Shown here: positions 59,685-64,000 of the stretch, in pieces | Position numbering within the stretch: the stretch's first letter is position 1 | How the letters are laid out: every line of letters begins with the position of its first letter | Assembly (NCBI GenBank): GCA_934546935.1 | Contig: CAKTEH010000009.1 | Location: forward strand, 1 to 64,000 | DNA from: an uncultured Eubacteriales bacterium | GTDB lineage: Bacteria; Bacillota; Clostridia; Oscillospirales; QAMX01 | DNA: 64,000 nt | Direction: 5' to 3' | Made by a program: the position numbers and the translations under genes | Notes under the pieces: generated by a model | Told to the model about the DNA's origin: nothing | Databases searched by the model: none | What the model saw: only the letters and a program-made list of their open reading frames with translations

Positions 59685-60308
59685 TTATTCATACTCCACG
59701 TTCAATTCCGAAGGCTTTATAACGCCGTCACGCACAGCCGTTTCAATCAATTCGCCAAGATATCCGGCCTGTGCTGTTGCGTAATAAGGTCCCACATAAA
59801 AAATTTCCAAAAGCCCAAAGGTAAACGCAGAAAGCAAATGCCAGCCGATAAAACTCAGATCAAAAACAAAAAGCTCAGCCTTATGGCCGTGCGTAATGCG
59901 TTTGGAAAGGTTCAGGGCCTCCATCGCCTCAACATCCGGATAATTGGCAAGGATATACGGCGCAGCTTGATAGGCGTATGCTTTGATAACCCCAGGGATT
60001 ACAAACAAAAGCGACCATAGAAAGATCCATAGCTGCATCCACAGATAACCGCCCAGCTTACGTCCATAGTTGACGCCAAACCCCTGCTGGAACATGGTTG
60101 AAAAATCCGGAGAGCCTCCATAAAAAACCATGGTAAAATGGCAGATAAGGCCGAGCGAAAGGGGAATTGCAATCAAAAATGCCAGCGGCCCGGTATATGC
60201 GCTGAAGAAAGAAATCAGCATGGCAACGACAAATACGCCCAGGCATACGCCGTAATTTTCTTTAAAAGCTGCTTTTGCTTGGATTTTAATCTCTTCGCGG
60301 AGTCTCAT
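59685..60308 (-). CDS. DUF975 family membrane protein
   Basis: 207 residues. The pattern LREEIKIQAKAAFKENYG at the start and FVIPGVIKAYAYQAAPYILA is that of DUF975. Four to five membrane helices are predicted. The family has no known function. GGAGG lies 9 bases before the ATG. It is flanked by its own terminator, so probably monocistronic. Confidence 0.85.
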   Translation of the reverse strand: MRLREEIKIQAKAAFKENYGVCLGVFVVAMLISFFSAYTGPLAFLIAIPLSLGLICHFTMVFYGGSPDFSTMFQQGFGVNYGRKLGGYLWMQLWIFLWSLLFVIPGVIKAYAYQAAPYILANYPDVEAMEALNLSKRITHGHKAELFVFDLSFIGWHLLSAFTFGLLEIFYVGPYYATAQAGYLGELIETAVRDGVIKPSELNVEYE

Positions 60309-60390
60309 ATCTGTAAACCTCCCAAAGTCTTATATCTGAGTATACGGGAAAAAACGGCAAATTTCAAGAGGAAATTTTCATGCAGGCATT

Positions 60391-62550
60391 TTATAAGATT
60401 TCCATGCAGTCCGACGCATCTGCAAGGCGGCCGGGGATCTCCTCGCCGCAGACCAGCACAAGCTTATGCAGCGCGCGTGTGGATAACAGGTACAAAAGAT
60501 TCGCACTGGAAGCCTCAGGGCACAGGGCGATTACCGCATCAAATTCCAAACCCTTGGCATAAGCGGCGGGCATTACGCAAATACCGCGTTTCAGCGGGTC
60601 ATCCGGATTCTCATAAAACGTGGCCCGGTCTCCAAGGATTGCATGGATTGCGCGCGCCTTACCAAGGTCCGGGCAGATGATGCCGACAGACTGCATATCC
60701 GCAAAATTGCCGCTATCCAGGATATTCAGCACAGCTGTGCCCGCGTCCTTATGCCGTATAAGCTTCGGTATTTCACCGTCCCGGTTAAAGAAATCGAAAT
60801 CACGGGCATGAATGAAATTGGCCGCAAGCGCATTAATTGGCCCGGTAGAACGGTAACTTTTTGTTAACCGGGAAATCCGGCAGCCGGGGTAAAGCTGTGT
60901 AAAATCTTTCTCGCAGCTCAGGCCGGTGTATGGGAATATGTTCTGATTGACATCGGCCAGAAGCGTAAATGCGGCGCGGGGATAGGCAAGCTTTAAAAGT
61001 GCATGATGGAAGGGGGAGAAATCCTGCGCTTCATCAAGCAACACCTGGCGCACGGCTGTCGAAGGCGGCAGGTCTCCCGATAGCGCACGGATAAGCGCCA
61101 GAGCCAGCGCATCTTCGTATTCAATCCGGCCGCATTCCAGGTTTTGCCGGGTCATATTCAAAATGTACCGGTTTTCATTCAAAGCTTCGAGTTCCTCACG
61201 GAGCAGCTGCATATACAAGCTTTCCGGCTGTGGAGCGTTCTGCTGATCGATAAAACGCAATGCGCTGTCATAGGCTTCGCGTTTTAAGCGAAAGAAAGCG
61301 GCCTCCAGTTCGTCCGGGAAAATATCTTCGTGTTCTTTGCTCAACTGCTTGCGGATACGCTCGCAATTGCGTTCAAAATATTCATCCAACACACTTTTTA
61401 CACAGTCGCGGGCATAGGAAAGCACGGCTGCAAAGGGACGGGTTTTATGCATTGTATTACAGCGCTGTGTAAAATCCTGTGCATGCATCAGGATCTCACC
61501 ATCTGCACAAATATCCGGCATTATAAAACAGTGGCCTGTGAAATGCCTCCTGACCCGTTCCAGGAAAGAAAACGATGATTTTATCCGGATACCTGCCAGC
61601 CTTTTCTCACCCGGCTGCGCCGTAGCCAAATAATCCAGCTGATCCTGATAGGACGGGAAAGTATACTTCTGATCGACCAGCGGGAGCAGGATATCGTCAT
61701 AGATCAGGCATCTGGCATCCTCTTCTCCTAATTCCGGCAAAATATCCCCAATATAAGAGGAAAACATTCCGTTTCTGGAAATAATCAGGAAATTTTTGTT
61801 GCTCAGGCTGGCGCGGTAACGATAGAGCAGATAAGCGAAGCGGTGCAGACCGACCGAAGTTTTTCCGGATCCAGCTGGTCCGAGAATCAGGAGATCACCG
61901 CGGCCTTCATCCCGGATCACCCGGTTTTGTTCCTTTTGGATGCTCTCGACGATTACCTTTAAACGGGCCTGCGCATTATCCGACAGAACATAACCGAGCA
62001 TATCGTCGCCTGTTGCTGCATCGTACATAAACTGCAGCCTGCCATCCCGGATGCGATAACGCCGCATCAGGGTTATTTCTCCGCTTTCCACACCGTCGGG
62101 ACTTGAAAATGAGGCCGGGCCTATATCGCTGTCGTAATACATGGATGCGATCGGCGTGCGCCAGTCGTAAACATATGGCTCAAAGCTTTTCCGATCCATA
62201 AAGGAATGTGCGCCGATATATACCCGTTCCTTTACGCCGTCGGCATCGGAAACGAAGTCAAGCCTCCCAAAATAGGGGATAGCATACAAAGACAGCATAT
62301 TGCGCAGTTCGACAAGCGCGCTGCGATGTTCATCCTCCTGGCGCGCAATATCTGTGTCGTAAAGCGTCAGCGCCGCTACGTCATCAAAATCCCGGATCAC
62401 ATGCGTGATTTCATCCCAAAGCTTATAACCGGCTTCGGCAAGATTTTTTTGCCCGATTTTTGTCTTATCCTCAAGCTGCCGGATCCGCTGCTGCAGCTTT
62501 GTCAATACAGTTTGTAAATAAGCCTCTTCCAAAGCTCTGGTATTTTCCAC
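60391..62550 (-). CDS. helD: HelD-like UvrD-family helicase (RNA polymerase recycling factor)
   Basis: 719 residues from a GTG behind GAGGTG. An N-terminal coiled coil (about 5-60, LQTVLTKLQQRIRQLEDKTK) that enters RNA polymerase in HelD proteins is followed by the first UvrD/RecA domain with Walker A GPAGSGKTS (Lys230), and the second with LLDEAQDFS. HelD removes stalled RNA polymerase from DNA with ATP. The domain order fits the Bacillus HelD class. A terminator-poor 80-base gap leads into the DUF975 gene. Confidence 0.88.
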   Translation of the reverse strand: MENTRALEEAYLQTVLTKLQQRIRQLEDKTKIGQKNLAEAGYKLWDEITHVIRDFDDVAALTLYDTDIARQEDEHRSALVELRNMLSLYAIPYFGRLDFVSDADGVKERVYIGAHSFMDRKSFEPYVYDWRTPIASMYYDSDIGPASFSSPDGVESGEITLMRRYRIRDGRLQFMYDAATGDDMLGYVLSDNAQARLKVIVESIQKEQNRVIRDEGRGDLLILGPAGSGKTSVGLHRFAYLLYRYRASLSNKNFLIISRNGMFSSYIGDILPELGEEDARCLIYDDILLPLVDQKYTFPSYQDQLDYLATAQPGEKRLAGIRIKSSFSFLERVRRHFTGHCFIMPDICADGEILMHAQDFTQRCNTMHKTRPFAAVLSYARDCVKSVLDEYFERNCERIRKQLSKEHEDIFPDELEAAFFRLKREAYDSALRFIDQQNAPQPESLYMQLLREELEALNENRYILNMTRQNLECGRIEYEDALALALIRALSGDLPPSTAVRQVLLDEAQDFSPFHHALLKLAYPRAAFTLLADVNQNIFPYTGLSCEKDFTQLYPGCRISRLTKSYRSTGPINALAANFIHARDFDFFNRDGEIPKLIRHKDAGTAVLNILDSGNFADMQSVGIICPDLGKARAIHAILGDRATFYENPDDPLKRGICVMPAAYAKGLEFDAVIALCPEASSANLLYLLSTRALHKLVLVCGEEIPGRLADASDCMEIL

Positions 62551-62601
62551 CTTGCATCACCTCAGATGTATTATGCCCGCAGGCTTGCCGGATTTCAAGA
62601 C

Positions 62602-62630
62602 TTGAATTTTCCGGTTTTTTATGCTATACT
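62602..62630 (+). promoter_or_regulatory. Extended -10 promoter in the intergenic region
   Basis: TTGAAT and TATACT are 17 bases apart with TGC before the -10. No protein gene follows on the plus strand; it would start the candidate small RNA of the next entry. Confidence 0.75.
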
Positions 62631-62636
62631 ATTATT

Positions 62637-62780
62637 CGTAAAAAAGAAATATCCGCACGAAAAATACTCGACAGCACATTCATTTACCCCAGACAACTGC
62701 GTATGACGCAGTTTTGGACAACTTCTATAAAATACTTAACCCGGCCTGAGTGTTAGATTCCAAGGCGGGTTTATTTTTTT
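62637..62780 (+). ncRNA. Candidate small RNA between helD and a GNAT gene
   Basis: A promoter (62602-62630), an internal perfect hairpin (AACTGCGT-ATG-ACGCAGTT, 62693-62711) and a terminator (62738-62780) bound about 140 bases that hold no supported protein gene. An 18-codon frame starting at the hairpin's ATG (62703) lacks a ribosome site. The unit looks like an independent small RNA, or a leader left after loss of its gene. I do not recognise a known family (it does not resemble 6S, tmRNA, SRP or RNase P RNA). Confidence 0.5.
62738..62780 (+). terminator. Terminator of the candidate small RNA
   Basis: Arms 62738-62747 and 62763-62771 (about 9 bp with one bulged G) are followed by TTATTTTTTT. 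Confidence 0.7.
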
Positions 62781-62873
62781 ATACCAATGCATTTTAAAAG
62801 CCCAGCGGCATCTAATTTATTCAATCAGGATAGATCGAACGTGTCCTTAACTCAATTCAATGCCTAAAACTTA

Positions 62874-63314
62874 TTATTTTACCACAAATTCTGTCCACTC
62901 GATTTTATTATATTGCATTACATCATCCGATTTTTTCATTCCCATCTTTTCGTAGAAAGGGATAGCATTCTCATTGGCCACAAGGTATACTGCAATATCC
63001 TTTTCTCCGCCAGCCTTTTCGTGGGCGGCTTTCATCAGCCGTCTGCCTATCCCTTGTCCTGTATAATTTCTGTCTACGCCTAAATCTGTCACATAGAGCC
63101 AATAGGCATAATCGGTCAAGGCAAATAAAACGCCAACAATCCTGCCGTTTTTGTTACGAGCTACAAGGCTTATCGAAACATTTGCAACAAGTTTTGCAAT
63201 TCTTTCATTGAATCGTTCTTTTGGATATTGAGAACCCAAATCCGTCTTTTTTAGAAAATCTACATATTCTTTTGCAGAGATTCGCTCTTCCAAAATACTG
63301 ATTTCTTCTCCCAT
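62874..63314 (-). CDS. GNAT-family N-acetyltransferase
   Basis: 146 residues. The acetyl-CoA motif is LGVDRNYTGQGIGRRLM, with IPFYEKMGMKKSD near the end. It resembles YhbS/YpeA-like acetyltransferases. GAGGAT precedes the ATG. Base composition is more AT-rich than neighbours (for example TTTTTTAGAAAATCT codons), which might mean recent arrival. Substrate unknown. Confidence 0.88.
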   Translation of the reverse strand: MGEEISILEERISAKEYVDFLKKTDLGSQYPKERFNERIAKLVANVSISLVARNKNGRIVGVLFALTDYAYWLYVTDLGVDRNYTGQGIGRRLMKAAHEKAGGEKDIAVYLVANENAIPFYEKMGMKKSDDVMQYNKIEWTEFVVK

Positions 63315-63449
63315 GAAATATCCTCATACATTCAGGCTTTTTTGAATAACACGCTGTGCGGATACAAAAATACAGGAAACGGAACAAGGGCTAAACGGCC
63401 GTCCCTGTATATGGTCTTATGAAACACTGGCGCTTTAGAGCAAGCTTTT

Positions 63450-64000
63450 TTACAGCATATCTGCATAACGCGCAAAATATTCCTGTTCGGTCATCCCGTA
63501 CATCAGTTCGTCGTAGTAGCGCCCATTTGTGAAAACCATATCCCGGATCGTTCCTTCCAGCGTAAAGCCGAGCTTTTCATGAAACGCAATAGAGCCTTCA
63601 TTGAAAGAATAAATCGCAACCGTGCACTTATGATAACGCAGTTCACGGAAAAAATACTTTAAAATCAGCAGCACAGCCTCCGTGCCGTATCCAAGACCGC
63701 GATACCGGTACATGATATCAATCCCATAACGGAAATGCCCCATGCGGCGGCTACAGGAATGTGAATTGATATTTCCGACGACATTTCCATCAATGTCCTC
63801 AATTACCAGCCAGAACTCATCGCCCTCCGGCGCCTTGCCTGCCATTTCCTCTACAATTTCCGCCATATGGTCCGGACTTACCGGGACGCCGATGCTGTCG
63901 CCCAAACGCTCCGATTCCGAATCAAAATCCGGTGTTATGGCATAGTACTCGCTGTCTGCGTCTGCCGGCTCGAGCGCACGCAGGCGTATTTTTTCACCCA
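63450..64000 (-). CDS. GNAT-family N-acetyltransferase, RimJ/RimL-like, 5' end beyond window
   Basis: The frame is open to the right edge, so the gene is partial. The last-seen N-terminal residues are GEKIRLRALEPADADSEYY, the usual opening of RimJ/RimL-type GNATs, so only a few residues are missing. The motif HFRYGIDIMYRYRGLGYGTE holds the acetyl-CoA loop; FHEKLGFTLEGTIRD closes the fold. A TTG at 63905 is an internal Leu codon and not the start. The substrate may be the N-terminus of a ribosomal protein or another amine; unknown. Confidence 0.85.
   Translation of the reverse strand, partial: GEKIRLRALEPADADSEYYAITPDFDSESERLGDSIGVPVSPDHMAEIVEEMAGKAPEGDEFWLVIEDIDGNVVGNINSHSCSRRMGHFRYGIDIMYRYRGLGYGTEAVLLILKYFFRELRYHKCTVAIYSFNEGSIAFHEKLGFTLEGTIRDMVFTNGRYYDELMYGMTEQEYFARYADML

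Noticed and set aside
1..64000. CRISPR arrays, tRNA or rRNA genes, prophage
   Set aside because: No regularly spaced repeats, no cloverleaf or rRNA signature, and no phage structural genes were seen.

Overview
The window looks like a chromosomal segment of an anaerobic, low-to-mid GC Clostridia bacterium (Oscillospiraceae/Ruminococcaceae-like), probably from a gut or other plant-fibre habitat. The reasons are two [FeFe]-hydrogenase-family proteins, a SpoIIE-type phosphatase, Firmicutes-type LexA boxes, AGGAGG-like ribosome binding sites with some GTG and TTG starts, glycan-degrading enzymes (GH172, GH3, GH67, GH2), a class 1B dihydroorotate dehydrogenase, and a methionine synthase that lacks its reactivation domain. 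There are no rRNAs, tRNAs, CRISPR arrays or intact insertion sequences. Species cannot be named from sequence alone. All functions below are read from protein motifs and context; no database search was run.

Layout. 1-1.3 kb: tail of a GH172-type gene, then a graveyard of fragments (a LysR start, a serine-recombinase tail, an XRE-regulator tail) that looks like the scar of a lost mobile element. 1.4-7.2 kb: a circularly permuted GH3 beta-glucosidase overlapping a DUF1848 protein, and a GH67 alpha-glucuronidase under its own promoter. 7.3-11 kb: housekeeping genes (TmrB-like kinase, RlmI-like methyltransferase, HAD phosphatase with a Dabb protein, YfcE-like phosphoesterase). 11.1-16.7 kb: a minus-strand operon joining an APH-fold kinase, two thioredoxin-like ferredoxins, a PAS-containing sensory-type hydrogenase, a SpoIIE-type phosphatase and a group-B-like hydrogenase. 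16.8-24.1 kb: LysR regulator, serine hydrolase with dUTPase and GNAT, DacF-type carboxypeptidase, then a LexA-controlled operon of DinB, a small orphan and an SRAP/HMCES protein. 24.1-37.5 kb: two MATE exporters, GH2 beta-glucuronidase, YebC, patatin, polysaccharide deacetylase, SxxK and alpha/beta hydrolases, RidA with threonine deaminase, and a LURP-one protein.

37.8-48.5 kb: a rhomboid-fold protein without catalytic residues, then the whole de novo UMP pathway in one minus-strand operon (pyrB-pyrC-carA-carB-pyrK-pyrD-pyrF-pyrE) ending with a GNAT. 48.6-52.7 kb: a heterodimeric ABC exporter preceded by a 21-codon leader peptide and a terminator, which suggests ribosome-mediated attenuation. 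52.7-58.4 kb: GNAT with a DUF368 lipid transporter, then metF, a methionine synthase reactivation-domain protein and metH. 58.4-64 kb: serine hydrolase, DUF975 protein, HelD helicase, a candidate small RNA and two GNATs, the last cut by the window edge.

The strongest leads are the hydrogenase/phosphatase/kinase cluster (H2 or redox sensing tied to protein phosphorylation), the leader-peptide attenuator in front of the ABC exporter, the two-box SOS operon that couples a translesion polymerase with an abasic-site shield protein, and the promoter-to-terminator unit near 62.7 kb.
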